The notes below the pieces were generated by a model that did not search any database, was not told the DNA's origin, and was given only the letters and a program-made list of their open reading frames with translations. The position numbers and the translations under genes are program-made. From assembly GCF_010183535.1 (NCBI RefSeq), contig NC_071333.1, positions 13,266,587 through 13,330,586 on the forward strand: 64,000 nt of DNA, in the 5' to 3' direction. Shown piece after piece: positions 24,378 to 35,758 of the stretch; the first letter of the stretch is position 1; every line of letters starts with the position of its first letter. This DNA comes from Caenorhabditis remanei (Eukaryota; Nematoda; Chromadorea; Rhabditida; Rhabditidae).

Positions 24378-24766
24378 GCTGAAAAATGTTGCATTAGAAG
24401 AACAGATAATGAAAAATGCGGTCGTATGGGTGTAATTATCTTCCTTTTGTATGTTACATTTTGACTCTGTTTTTCCTATTTTCAAAACAAACAGATGAGT
24501 GTTGAGCCCTATTCTTCCTGTGCTTATCACTAGAAAAACAACACCGAATGTCAAAAAAAAAGACTTGTTTTGAAATGTTGTGTTTTGTTGTTCAATGAAA
24601 TATGTGGCTTTAGAAGTCATTAACGACTGGGAAAAAGGAAGAAACGTGTTTATCTTTCTTAAAGAATTTGAATTCGAAACAAGTGAAATGAGTTGAAAAC
24701 GTATGAACAGATAAAAGTGAATAAGAACGAACACCGCGATAAAAAATATGCAAAATAATATGTTAA

Positions 24767-26960
24767 TCACTGTTGAAATCCATCGTTGTCATGACTAGCG
24801 GATTGTTCGACGGCCAACCATGGAGCGTCGTTCTCGTATGATTTATTAAAGCTGAATCCTCGAATAGTGACGGTTCCCGGAATCACTTCGCACGAAACCA
24901 AACAGTAGATTGCCTGAAAAAGATTACGTTGGTAAAGTTACAACGATTTTTCTAGAAAACATACCAAGTAAAGAACAAATAACACATAACAAACTGTGAT
25001 TGGAGCGAGAACCATAATCACATACCACTCGGTTCCAAGACGAGATGAAACATAGTCGGATATGAAATACACGTTGATTGAAAGAATCAATGCAGATGTG
25101 ATCAGAGCGAAAATTTGGAACAATCTGGGAAAATGTTTCAATTTTTGGGAAAATTTGGGATTTCGCTTACTTTGAGCTTCTGAAATCATGCATAATTTTC
25201 CGACTTGACGTGAATGTGATGATTGGAATCAGAGCAAACGGCAGTTGGATCATTTGGACACAGTTTAGGAAGTCGTTCATTCCTGAAACAATATTGAATA
25301 AGAATACTAGAAACAATATTCCTCATACCTGTCAAATTCTGAACGCCTTGAGAATAGAACGTCAAAATGAGAGTGGGAGTGATGGCAATCGCTCGAGTGA
25401 TAAGAACTCGCTTCCACTTCGGCCATTCAATCTTCACGAAGCCTTCCATCACAAACTGTCCAGTGTATGTACCAGTCATTGTCGATGATTGACCTGCTGC
25501 AAATATTCCAACTCCCCAAATGAACATCGCAATGGCTCCAAACTGACAGCCAAGGTAGATGCCGCCCTGAAGAGAAGTAAATACTTTGAAAATTGAAATT
25601 TCAATGGTTACCTTATAGATATCCACTTCAACTGGGTCGGTGTTGTTCGGAAAGATGTCTGCATCCGGGATATCATGTCTTGCAATGCACATTTCACGCT
25701 GAACGTATTATTCCTAGTTTAAAATATAGGATTTTTTAACTCACAACATCGGCGTTGGTTTTCTGGTACAGTCCGTGGGCAAAGACTGCAACCACAAATA
25801 GATTGATGAAGAAACTCAGGAAGAGAGCTACGGCGGATTCAATAGTGAAGTATTTGTTAGCTTCGGCTACACGACGACGGTCTTTGCGATCAACACGGCG
25901 AGACTAAAAAATTCCAAAAATTAGGTTTCTACAGTTGTGGACGAAGCTTAGAGTTCAGGAGAGACTACTTACTTTAACAAGTGCCGAGTGAAGATACAAG
26001 TTATGTGGCATGATCACTGCTCCAACTACTGAAATCGCTTGCATGAACTCTCCCTTCCCGCAACCAGCGCACCAAGGAACTACCATTCCAGAAATGACAT
26101 CTCCAATTGGCGGTTTTACAACGACAAACTGGAAATATAAAACATTTTCAGTTGTTAATTTAGTCAAAATTAACTGACCTCGTAACCAAACGACGCTGTC
26201 ATAGTGAGAATCAATACTCCGAAAATTAATTCCAGTTTTCGGATACCGTATCGGTCGATTAGCAAAAAAGTGAAAGTGTCGAGAATTGTGATGAACACAC
26301 CTACGTAAAGAGGAACCCTAAAACAAGTGCTTTGAAAAATCAAGACAGATGGAAGAGTCAACTCACAATCCTTTGGAAAGAAGGAAAATTGCAATGGCTG
26401 TTCCAATCACTTCTTGCATATCACTGCACACAATCGCAATCTCAATCATCAACCACAAAATTATTCTCGGAAGTCTTGGATAGAATTGGTATGCGACCTG
26501 AAGTTAACCATTTCTCTTTTATTCCTTCTTGTTAGAATGAACATACCTCTGCCATATGCTTGCCACTGACAACTCCAAGTCTTGCAGACATTCGTTGAAG
26601 TAACATTCCAATAATGTGAGCTGATAATAACACCCATAATAGTTTGTATGCTGCCTGTGCACCGGATTGGAGATCACTTTCGATATTTCCTGGATCTAAA
26701 TAAGCAATGCTCATAAGGAAACCAGGTCCAGTAAATGCCCAAAGTTTCTTGAACGAAAACGCCTTCTCCTGAAAAGTAAAAAAAGTTTTCAATCAAACTT
26801 CAAAGAAAATAACTCTTACCACATCATCAACTGGGATTTCCACTTTCTCCTGACTTTCAGCGTCTTCTGCCAGAAGGTCTTGCTCAATATGTTCATTCTC
26901 TGTAACTCTCCATGGTTCAGCCTCCGGTACATTTACCTCATCGTCGTGAGACGATGACAT
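24767..26960 (-). CDS. smf-1: NRAMP/DMT1-like proton-coupled divalent metal transporter
   Basis: Minus-strand exons: 26960-26820, 26768-26547, 26497-26367, 26317-26179, 26128-25973, 25903-25745, 25698-25612, 25566-25329, 25282-25171, 25124-24965 and 24913-24767 (563 residues). It has an acidic cytosolic N-terminus, helix 1 with [17 protein letters not shown] in helix 3, AVIMPHN in helix 6, glycosylation site NNT, and the transport signature [19 protein letters not shown]. The C-terminus is long and polar, ending in GFQQ. It lies 389 bp upstream of smf-2 on the same strand. The two proteins differ most at both termini and in the loop holding the glycosylation site. An operon is possible but the acceptor in front of smf-2 could equally be SL1-type. 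The symbol assignment between the two copies is from recalled C. elegans order (K11G12.4 next to the K11G12.5 carrier). Confidence 0.9.
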
Positions 26961-27891
26961 TCTCTCCGAGAAGCACGACTACACTGTAATGAATTGAATA
27001 AAGTTCTATTGGTTTGAACTAATGGAAAAATTATCAGTTGGTGTTAACGCTAGAAAACAAGAAAGAAGCTTGTGATGATAAGGAGGCAAAAATAGAAAAT
27101 CAAAGGAGGAATCAATGTTTTCGTAGAAGCGACTGAGAGAGAATGACGGAGAAGGTGAGAAATGGCGTCCTCTGGGAAACGGTTTAATCGAATAAAAAAG
27201 TCGAAAAAAAACATATTGAAATAAAAAAGAATTGCTCACCAATTCGTCACAATCATATGATATTTTTCTATTAGTTTTTTTTCAACGCAATGCAAAAGTG
27301 TTAAACTATAAAAGGTTGATGTTCAAAGTGACAAAAACCGTTTTTTGACAAGAAGACGGGGGGCAAACCAAGGAATATTGAGCGAACACACGGCCCTTCT
27401 AATGGATGTGCGCATTGTACAGAGAACCACAGTGAGAGTGGTGGAGGAAAGATACGCAGAGAAAGTAAGAAAAAAACCTATTCGTAAACAGTTCATCATA
27501 TGCTAACAAGGTTTTTTTGTATCATCTTATGGGCATTAGGCTAGGCGTCTAGTGGCTTGTTGAGGTGTAGCAAAAGTTGGTAATTGTTAATTTCTGTATT
27601 AATTCAAAATTTCTATCCACATAGTAGTAATTATCCACTTGATTTGAAACAAGTGTTGAATTGCAGCACATAATTTGAAAATAAGTAGTTTATTGACTAG
27701 GAGATGTAACAAATGCGTATGGCTCTCGCAAAAATATGGCAAGGAATTCGTTTAAAATACATAAAAATAAGTGTCTCATTGACCAAACATACATTTAGAG
27801 TTTTAATAGTCAAACTACTAACAAAATCTTTTAAAAAATAGTTTTTTCTACAAACGGAATTTACGAGGTGATCTAGTATCCAACATGACTT
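26961..27891. other. smf-1 upstream region and carrier 3' UTR
   Basis: This is 931 bp. The right part holds the 3' UTR of the mitochondrial carrier (minus-strand AATAAA, TTTATT at about 27689). The left part is the likely smf-1 promoter. An open frame at 27006-27242 (minus) has no recognisable content. No other element was seen. Confidence 0.45.
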
Positions 27892-29083
27892 TTATGCTTT
27901 TGGCAATGGAGAATATCCAAAGTTCAGTCTGAGTTGTTCAAAGAAGATGAAAGTAAGAACTGTATGTGGTGCGAGACGCGCCCATGCTGGAATGAATCCC
28001 TTGAAGAATCCCATTGGCCCTAACTTGGCGGTGAACATGAAACAGTCAAGGATGCCCTGAAACAAAACGGAAATATTGCAAACCATTGGCGTTTTATGAG
28101 CGTTGGTTTACCTTGAATTCTCCGGGGGCGGCATTCATCATTCGGGTCTTCATAACGTCCAACGGTTGAGTCATGACAGTCGCAACACTGGCCTAAAACG
28201 ATTATTTTGAGTTGTTTATGAGTTGATTTGGTGCTGATCTAGGTATTTGAGTGTTACTGATGTTGAACAATAACAAAAGAAAAACTCTGTTTATTCTGTT
28301 CAATCTACTCACCGCACTGATCGAACTAGCAAAGTGAGTCTGCAAGTTGTCCTCAGCAACTCCAGTCGAGATGAGGGTCTGCTTGATTTGATCGTAGAAG
28401 GAAAGTTGTCCAATAGTCATGAGAATAGCACGAGACGTAGCCATAGTGCATCCTGAAGCATGAAGATTTTGAGAATTATAAAACCAACAGAGTGAAACAC
28501 TAACCATTGAACATTTTCATGAATCCCTCTTCCCTCGTGATTCTGACCAACCCATCTATAGCATGTTTGTAGTTTCTTCGCTCGGCTGGTGGAAGCTTAG
28601 AGTCGTTTTGCATTCTAACGTTGACCAAATCTCCAGGAGTACCAACGATTCCTCCACACGCTCCTGCGAAACCAGCAAGAAGTGCTTTCTGGTAGAAAGG
28701 CAGTGGTTTATCTAAAAGTGAGGAATGTTTATTCTTCAAATTTAAATTTTTCTTACCTTGAGGAAGCTGCTTCTTGACTGTCTCATAAATTCCAAATCTA
28801 GTCGTTGAGTAGGTGAGTTGACGGAGTACAGATGCAGACACTCCGTTGTAGAATGCAAAGAATCCGTCGTTCTTGTAGATTTTAAGCGACAGTTGAGGAA
28901 TGGTGAGTTTTCCTTGTTGTTGGGTTTGAAGTTGAACCTTAAATTGACAGATGAACGGGTTCAGTAGAATCCGGGTAGAATTACCTTCAAGAGATCAAGT
29001 GGGTGAGTGCACACAGCGGCCATGGCACCTGCAACTCCTCCAAAATACCATCTTCCAAGTCGTTTCGTTTTGTCCTCCACCAT
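27892..29083 (-). CDS. mitochondrial dicarboxylate carrier (SLC25A10-like)
   Basis: Minus-strand exons: 29083-28985, 28937-28756, 28711-28504, 28452-28313, 28192-28111 and 28056-27892 (291 residues, the usual size for this family). It exchanges dicarboxylates such as malate and succinate for phosphate or other dicarboxylates across the inner mitochondrial membrane. The three carrier repeats each show the signature: PLDLLKVQLQ in repeat 1, PGDLVNVRMQND in repeat 2 (typical of the dicarboxylate carrier branch) and PLDVMKTRMMN in repeat 3. It matches C. elegans K11G12.5 by family and position. The start lies directly after ATTTTAAG, which may be a trans-splice acceptor of the AAG type. The gene lies 249 bp downstream of the lipase maturation factor gene on the same strand, a spacing that fits an operon. 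Exon 2 also uses an AAG acceptor. Confidence 0.93.
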
Positions 29084-29332
29084 CTTAAAATCTATATTAG
29101 TTATTGGAAACATACAATTGATAATAAGAAAAAAAGGTATGGGTATGGCAAGTAACCAAAATGAAATGGAGTCAAATATGAATAAGAAATCACAACAATC
29201 AGTTTATGAACCAGTGAAAAGAGATGACGTTTAGGGATTTATGTTTTGTCGATGGTGGGCGAAGAAGGTAAAGCTAAATAAATACAATAATTTAACGAGT
29301 ATCAAATGAACGAGATGGGAAAATGAGAGCGG

Positions 29333-32256
29333 TCAGTGATTATGTCCGTGATGATGTGCATGGTTATGCCCATTATTTTCTTCGATGTTGCCATGTAAAC
29401 GATTATGGAGATATCTGATTACAAGAAGAACTATGATGGAAGTGAAGAAAGCAATCAAATCCGCTCCTCCTGTGAGACGATGCCACTGCTTCATTCCTTT
29501 GCCAAGAGGTCCGTTGACGAATTGAGATTTCTTGTTGTTAATTATCTTGTTCTCAACCAAAAACTTCATGAGCGCTTGGTTTCCTTTGTTGAAAGGAGGC
29601 ATGTACTCTTCTTGGAAGTCCCGCCTCCACCAGTTCCTAGAACAGAAATTGATTTTTTGAAAAGTCATTGGAATCTGACTCTGAGATTAAAAAATAGTTT
29701 AAAAACTCACTTGTCTCCTATATCGGTGAAATGGTACATGTAGAGTTTCGCACGAACGAATTGCATGGGTTCGGATCGGTTTTTGAACGGGTAGTTCTCA
29801 ATAAGGCTCACAACTTCCGTGGTATTTTGCATCAGATGGTAAACAAGCGAGAGGAAGAATGGATTCTGTTGATATGTTCCTTCGGCAGCGTAATACATCT
29901 GAGCATCTAGGCGCGGGTGATGTGGAGACACAAAATCTGGCCGTCTTGAGATAGAACCTGGTTTCGCCTTGAACTCAATTTCCTTCCACGGACCATCGAA
30001 ATTAGGAGCTCCTTCAATCACAATTTCCGGTCGTCCGTGTTGTCCAGTCATGCTGAATTCATAATTTTATTTAAATTTGCAAAATAATACACTCACTGTC
30101 TGTAAGTTCCATACGGGTTGGCTACACTCCAGCTATTGGCAATCTTGTAGTACGACATGATCATCGGGTTTTCATTTGTTCTTTGAGCCAGTTTTTCGTC
30201 CATTCTGAGTAGTGGAACCGATCCGTAGATATTGAGAAGTAGGACACAGGCAGCAACAAAAGCAACGTGCACAATCTTCGATACTCGTGCCTGAGATCCA
30301 AGACCTCTGCAAAAATCTTATGTTTAGCGTTACATACATTTCCGAACTCACTTCAAAACAGTATATGCATTGATAATTGAGAACATGAGCGCAGTTAATA
30401 TGATTATCATGTCAATGTAGTAAATAGCCAACTTTTGGAAAGTGTCGTAGCTCAGATCTGGAATTGATCAATTGCCATGATTTGGTGGAAATGTATAAAT
30501 AACTCACTGAGAACGAAAGATGGCAAACTTCCTTCTGTCGTCACTAGTTTTACAGGCATTCTGTGGGCCAGATCATAGCCAAGTTTACCGAAAACCAAAG
30601 CGGACAGAAGTGGTGCACCAACTGGAACACGAGGGGTCTCCAATAAGCTGACCAACAGAATTATAATGTTGTAGTTGAAGAAGCCATTGTTTCCCGTTAA
30701 CATCGTCAGAATCATCAGCAGAATCTGAACTTTGCGGTCAAAATGTGATTTGTCATCAATTACTCACCTGACAGAAGAAGGCAACATAGCGGACATGGAT
30801 CACTGGGATCAAAAAAAGTGGTGGTAGAATGATTTCGAAGTAATAGATGGCGATAGTTGCTAGTTGCTTGAAGAATGGTGGAAAGTGATGAGCATACCAC
30901 GAGAACGGAGTTGGCAGTGGTTGGGACTCAAAGTGATAATCGAGAGCTGAAAAGTTACTTGAATTCAGATTTGACGTTGAATGTTTTGATAATACCAGTG
31001 AGATTCCACCAAGCCGGACATTTGCTCAACAGTTTTGAAGCACCATTCATGAAAATCACACGGACGAGAAGGGCAACAATGCTGAATAGAGCCACCTGAA
31101 GTATTCTCACGTTGCGGTAATTTATTGGTTTCTCATAGATTTGCATATCAATTTCTCGTTAACAAAATCACTTACAGAGTCAGCTGGACCGTCGTCGAAC
31201 CATGCGAGGACTGCGACGTAGACAGTAGATTCCAGAAGGAAAGCATCCCATTGGTAGTACATAAACACTCCTCCAGCCTTAAAACTTCCCGTTTCAAAAA
31301 AAATCTCTTTAGATATTTTAGATTCACTCACCTCATAAATAGTGCGGTACAGAAAGTAAAGAGTCAGGAAAGTAATCAAATTCTGGCATTCTGGCTTGTG
31401 AATTGCCAACGCAGAAAGACATACTCCGATGAGAGAGAACAGTTGCAATCCGACTGATGGTGAGAGATGAAAGAGGTTGCAAATGAAGCGAAGAAGTGGA
31501 AGACGGCATTGAAAAACACTCTCTTCTTCTGAAAAGTTGAAAGTTGATGACGCGAGTGAACTTGAAGAAGAAAATTCGATGAAACTAAGAGGGGGAGTTT
31601 CTTCTTATCGCGCCGATTTGAAATGTTCTTTGGCAAGGGAAACATGCGATGTAAACAGTTGATACATGCCTATTACATCTCAACAAATGCAAAGAACTAA
31701 ACGTGATATAAGCAAAAAACTGTTTGGTTTTTTGTGTATTTCGGAGTAAAGTAGTTCTATGCAATTGCTGCGAAGAGATGCCAATAAAAAGAGGGAGGAG
31801 GACGCGCTTACGAGAAATGTTCGGAAATGCACGCACACAGAGAAATTGCTCGCAGACTTGAGCTCTTATGAAAACGAGAGATAGGGTTTTGGACTTTTGA
31901 AACAAGCTGGTCACTTCTCATTTTTGTCTGTGATTTTTGCCGCTATCAATGATCAGTTCAGTTTGGCAAGAAAACTTAAAACCTAAAATAAAATCAATGC
32001 GAAAGAGATCTTATCAGTTTGTAAACAGGTTGGACTACGGACAAAACGTAAACATACCACATTCTAACATAGGAGACACTGGTAGCAGTCCTCGTTCACC
32101 GAACAATCCTGAAAATTATTGATTTCTATTCTTTCCGCCAAACCTGGCTGGCTCACCATGGATTTGTGGGTAAATCGATGTGAATGCAAAAAGAAGTATG
32201 ATTAGTTGGCCGTACAAAATGCATCTTTTGATGCGATTCGTTCCCAGAGTGGTCAT
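29333..32256 (-). CDS. lipase maturation factor (LMF1/LMF2) family, ER membrane protein
   Basis: Minus-strand exons: 32256-32157, 31528-31332, 31277-31176, 31095-30996, 30946-30768, 30724-30508, 30457-30352, 30306-30097, 30052-29711 and 29636-29333 (618 residues). LMF proteins sit in the ER membrane and help lipases and other disulfide-bonded cargo fold. Seen here are several membrane helices, the MYYQWDAFLLE motif, WWNLTGLDYHFESQPLPTP, and the C-terminal signature GPWKEIEFKAKPG, SPHHPRLDAQMYYAAEG and FPxxxPxxY-like QQNPFFLSLVYHL. A final hydrophobic helix precedes a C-terminus rich in His (GHNHAHHHGHNH). The ATG lies 5 bases after TTTTTAG, a trans-splice-like site. Exon 3 uses an AAG acceptor; exon 4 could begin slightly earlier. 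A larger first intron (628 nt) separates the leader exon. The dicarboxylate carrier follows 249 bp downstream. Confidence 0.92.
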
Positions 32257-32870
32257 TACCCCTAAAAAGAAAGATGTTGTAGAAGATAACAGGTTGAGAT
32301 GACCAAACGAGTAACAAAGAAGACTAACGAGAGGACGAGCAAAGAGAACACGAACAAACAAAAAAAAGTCGGCCCGGGAAAGGGGAGAGGATTGGAGCAA
32401 GCGCGCTCCAGTGGACCGCGTGCTTAGACGGCGTAAACAACAGCGGTGTGTTTCGTTAGTCAGCTACACAACATCATCTGAATAAGTGTGATTTTTCAAA
32501 ACAAAACGAAATATAGAGAAAAGTTTTTTGTTTTGAGATATGAAAAATTAATATTTTCCAAAAAGTCAAATTGAATTCTATCCGAACTTCTAATATTGAA
32601 TAGACAAATTTTCATTGTTTTTCGTTAAGGAACTCTTTGAAATTTTTTACAAGAACCAGTACTTTGCAAATACATTCCCACTCCCAAAGACCGTGGTAAT
32701 ACATTTTTATTTGTCTGTCAGGAAGTGTTTTTAGGTTTACCTTTTTATTTTTTTTAAACGATAGTTATAAATATATATTTAAAAAATAGGTAATGAAATT
32801 CAAATTTTAACTTGGACAACAAAAAAACAATTATAAATAAGAATAATTGAGTTATAAAATGTTTAACAGA
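32257..32870. other. intergenic region between GH63-like and LMF genes
   Basis: This is 614 bp between two genes on the same strand. It is AT-rich in its right half with T and A runs, and a minus-strand AATAAA (TTTATT about 32744) that could end the upstream gene. A short GC-rich patch lies at 32360-32440. No gene was seen. Confidence 0.45.
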
Positions 32871-35758
32871 TTAAGAAGACATGATAGCAAAAACAAGAGT
32901 ACCATCGAGATTATCTTTCAAACCAATTGGACGCATTGTTCTGTCATAATTTCCATAGAATGATTTTTCGATACGATTCGCACGAGCAATAGCAGCAGCC
33001 ATGTTGTTCTTGAGGACGGAATACATTTGGTGAGCAGTTTCTTGAGATGGTCCAGACAATTCGGAATAGTGTTTCAAAGATTTTAACAAGAAGTAGTTAG
33101 TGGATACAGCCGCACCTTCTTCTTCAGATAGTTGAATTCCAAGTGTTGTGAAGTTCTGCAAAAAATTATATCTGTGATGATCGAGAAATGGGTATACTCA
33201 CAGTATCCTGTTGAAGGTTCTTGAAAAGCTGTGGTAAGATCTCAGCGTCTTGTTTCACTGAAGCCAAGATTAATGGAACGTGAGACGATATACTGTAGTG
33301 CCATTTTCCCTTAAAAAATACGAATTTATAAAAGAGTTTTCAATAAGAATGCTGCTTACATTGACTAAATCACCATATTGCTTGGTTTCCTCGTTCCAGT
33401 ATTTTTTCATCGCATTCTCTACGTCAATAGATCTCTGGACCCATTTCGAACTTTCCGGAGCTCCTGTTTTCTTGTACACTTTTTGCATAACACTACTCAT
33501 ATCTCCAAGCAGGCAAAGAAGTTCGAAGGAAGAATTGTTGTTTTGAGATGGAGGCATGTATTGGAAGATACCACGACAGTCACCCAACCATTTCAAGTCC
33601 GTCAATCCTCCTTTACCAATAGAATTCTTCCATGTGTATTCAGCGATATACTCAAGCTTCTCAACAATCCCTTGGAATTTGTCTTCGAACAGTGGCTGAA
33701 AATTGAAAATTTTCAACGAACTTCAAATGGAAACGCTTACATTGGTCAGCAAATCTTTGATAACTTGGAATAGCAGAGGCCCTTGGATGGGAGTCAAGTG
33801 TATTTTTCCTTGGTGGAGACGGTTTCCCATGTAACCCAAGTTGTTCACCAGACTCATCCATGAATTCAAAACCTAAATAAAACTATTGTGATTAGGAGTT
33901 TAGAAAATGGGTAGCTTACTCTCATGGTGTCTTCACTCTCAAGTCTGGAAAGAGTCAAAAGTGGGAAGAATTGTTCATCCAATGTAGAATAGTTGGCACT
34001 ACTTCTTGCAATGAAGTAATAATTCAATTCCTCAATCCATGTTTCATATTTTCCTACCAATGCAACATGTGGAACGTTGTTCAAACTGTTTGCAATGAGA
34101 GAGTAGGCGGAGTTGATCAGCTCCAGATAGGCTTTTGGAATTTGCTGAAACCGAATTCAAGAAAATCTGTTTCTCCCGGTTAGATACCTGCTGCCCGGTG
34201 GAGGTGAACCATTTGTCGAATTTATTCTTCCAGTTTTCAGTAACTTCACCAATTGCTTTTTCCATTTCAGGGTGAGATTTGTATGGCTGAAAAGAGAAAT
34301 TACTGAGTAGAAGTTGTTTGCAATACTGCTTACCAGTTCAGTGGTATTTGGGAATGTCTGATAAATGCTTGAATCCGGCAATAGTGGTATTTCAATCCAT
34401 TTCACACCTCCTGAAAGATTCAATTTTATTGAGATCAGAGAATGCAAACTAACTTCCAGAGATTTTGAGTTTCAGATTGTTTTCGGTGTTATTAGGAGAG
34501 CGTCCTTGAGTGTTGACGAATAACCCGATTGTTGCATTTGGATAAATGATATGGAAGATTGTAATAGTGATGTGGTTTTCTGAAATCATGAACACAGAAA
34601 TTTTTTCATTAGGATATGTGGTAATACTTCTAAGTGTCATCTTTCCTCCATTGTAAACATCCGGAGAATCGTATTCACGGGTATCGAAGTCTTGAATAGC
34701 AATGAACTGCAAATAATTTTTGATTTGCTTCTTCCTATTCTGTGTAAAATATTTACCTTATCATTTATCGATAGCTCGACTATAAAAGCTGGATTCCATG
34801 GCTTGTCAACTTCGAGGAAATGCAAAATTGGGTTTACAGCGTATAACCAATGACGGTACACATTTCGAAGTCTCTGTAGGAAACAAGATAACTACTAGTC
34901 AGAATGTACAGTACCGCTCAAAAGGTTATCAACATCAACTGTTTCCAGTGTAAAATGACCAACTTTGACAGTTTATTTCAGAGTCACCTGAATATCCGAT
35001 GAACTCAATATTGTATGGACGGAACAGAACAAAAGTCGAAAATCGTTGCTGTAAATTTTTTGTAGGGACACTATCATAAAAGTTACCGGTTTTTTAAGAT
35101 GAAAACTCCAAAACGTCTCTAATTTGAACTGAAAATAGTCGGTTTATGAAAAAATGGCTTAGATTAGCTGTAACTTTCATAGTAACTTTCATAATGTCCC
35201 TACAAAAAATGGTCAACTGCAAAAAAGATTTTCTATTTTTTTCTGTTTAATTCATACAAAATTATATACATTCGACCGGTGACACCAAAATACACGGTCA
35301 AAGTTGGTCATTTTCCACTGAAAACAGCTAAAGTTGATGACCTTTTGAACGGCACTGTAAAAAATGACTCACCGTATCATTCGTCTCAACTCCACCCAAA
35401 AATGGGAAAGTCCTTTCTTCCAGAGGTGGTTTTATATAAGTATCTATAAAGGATTGATAACCATAACTTCCAGCAATGGATAGGAAAAATCCTGAAAATC
35501 AAAGGTTTCAGAGTGAAGAATGTGAGGTTACTAACCAATGGTGAGAACTGCAGTCAGTACTTTAGGCATACTCAGGGAGCTGATTTGCTTGGATTCCGTC
35601 TTCACTGGTTTTTTCTAAATAAAAAATTCACGAAAATCAATAGTAGAATTTGAAACTACCTCTTCATTAGTTGATTTCTTCCCGTCTGAAGTGTCAGCGG
35701 AGGTCTTCTCAGTTACACTTTGCTGGGAATTACCCGGCTCGATAACCTTCTTCACCAT
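32871..35758 (-). CDS. type II membrane protein, degenerate GH63 (glucosidase I-like)
   Basis: Minus-strand exons: 35758-35660, 35614-35535, 35491-35373, 34873-34756, 34706-34454, 34410-34334, 34286-34187, 34144-33920, 33872-33741, 33695-33360, 33309-33202 and 33155-32871 (643 residues). It has a Lys/Ser-rich cytosolic tail, one membrane anchor (about residues 48-70, MPKVLTAVLTIGFFLSIAG) and a lumenal domain with several NxS/T sites. The second half follows mannosyl-oligosaccharide glucosidase: WMSLVNNLGYMGN, an all-helical barrel, KYWNEETKQYGDLVN, then TNYFLLKSLKHYSELSGPSQE, which matches the NYL...HYxxxxGPxQ segment of glucosidase I. The family's SGLDDYPR, REQxLGxE and YWRGxxW motifs are absent, so it is probably catalytically inactive. 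At 643 residues it is shorter than glucosidase I (about 800). The third intron is filled by a transposon. Exon 11 uses an AAG acceptor. The family assignment is inference from motif alignment by eye. Confidence 0.75.
34909..35357. mobile_element. palindromic Tc1/mariner-type MITE
   Basis: The 449-bp element begins CAGTACCGCTCAAAAGGT and ends with the near-perfect reverse complement (ACCTTTTGAACGGCACTG). Each end is flanked by TA, the target duplication of Tc1/mariner elements. The arms match along most of their length, not only at the tips: the TGTAGGGACA segment at 35061 pairs with TGTCCCTACA near 35196, so the whole element can fold into a hairpin. It has no open frame for a transposase, so it is non-autonomous. 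It sits inside intron 3 of the GH63-like gene and makes up 449 of its 499 bases. Confidence 0.88.
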
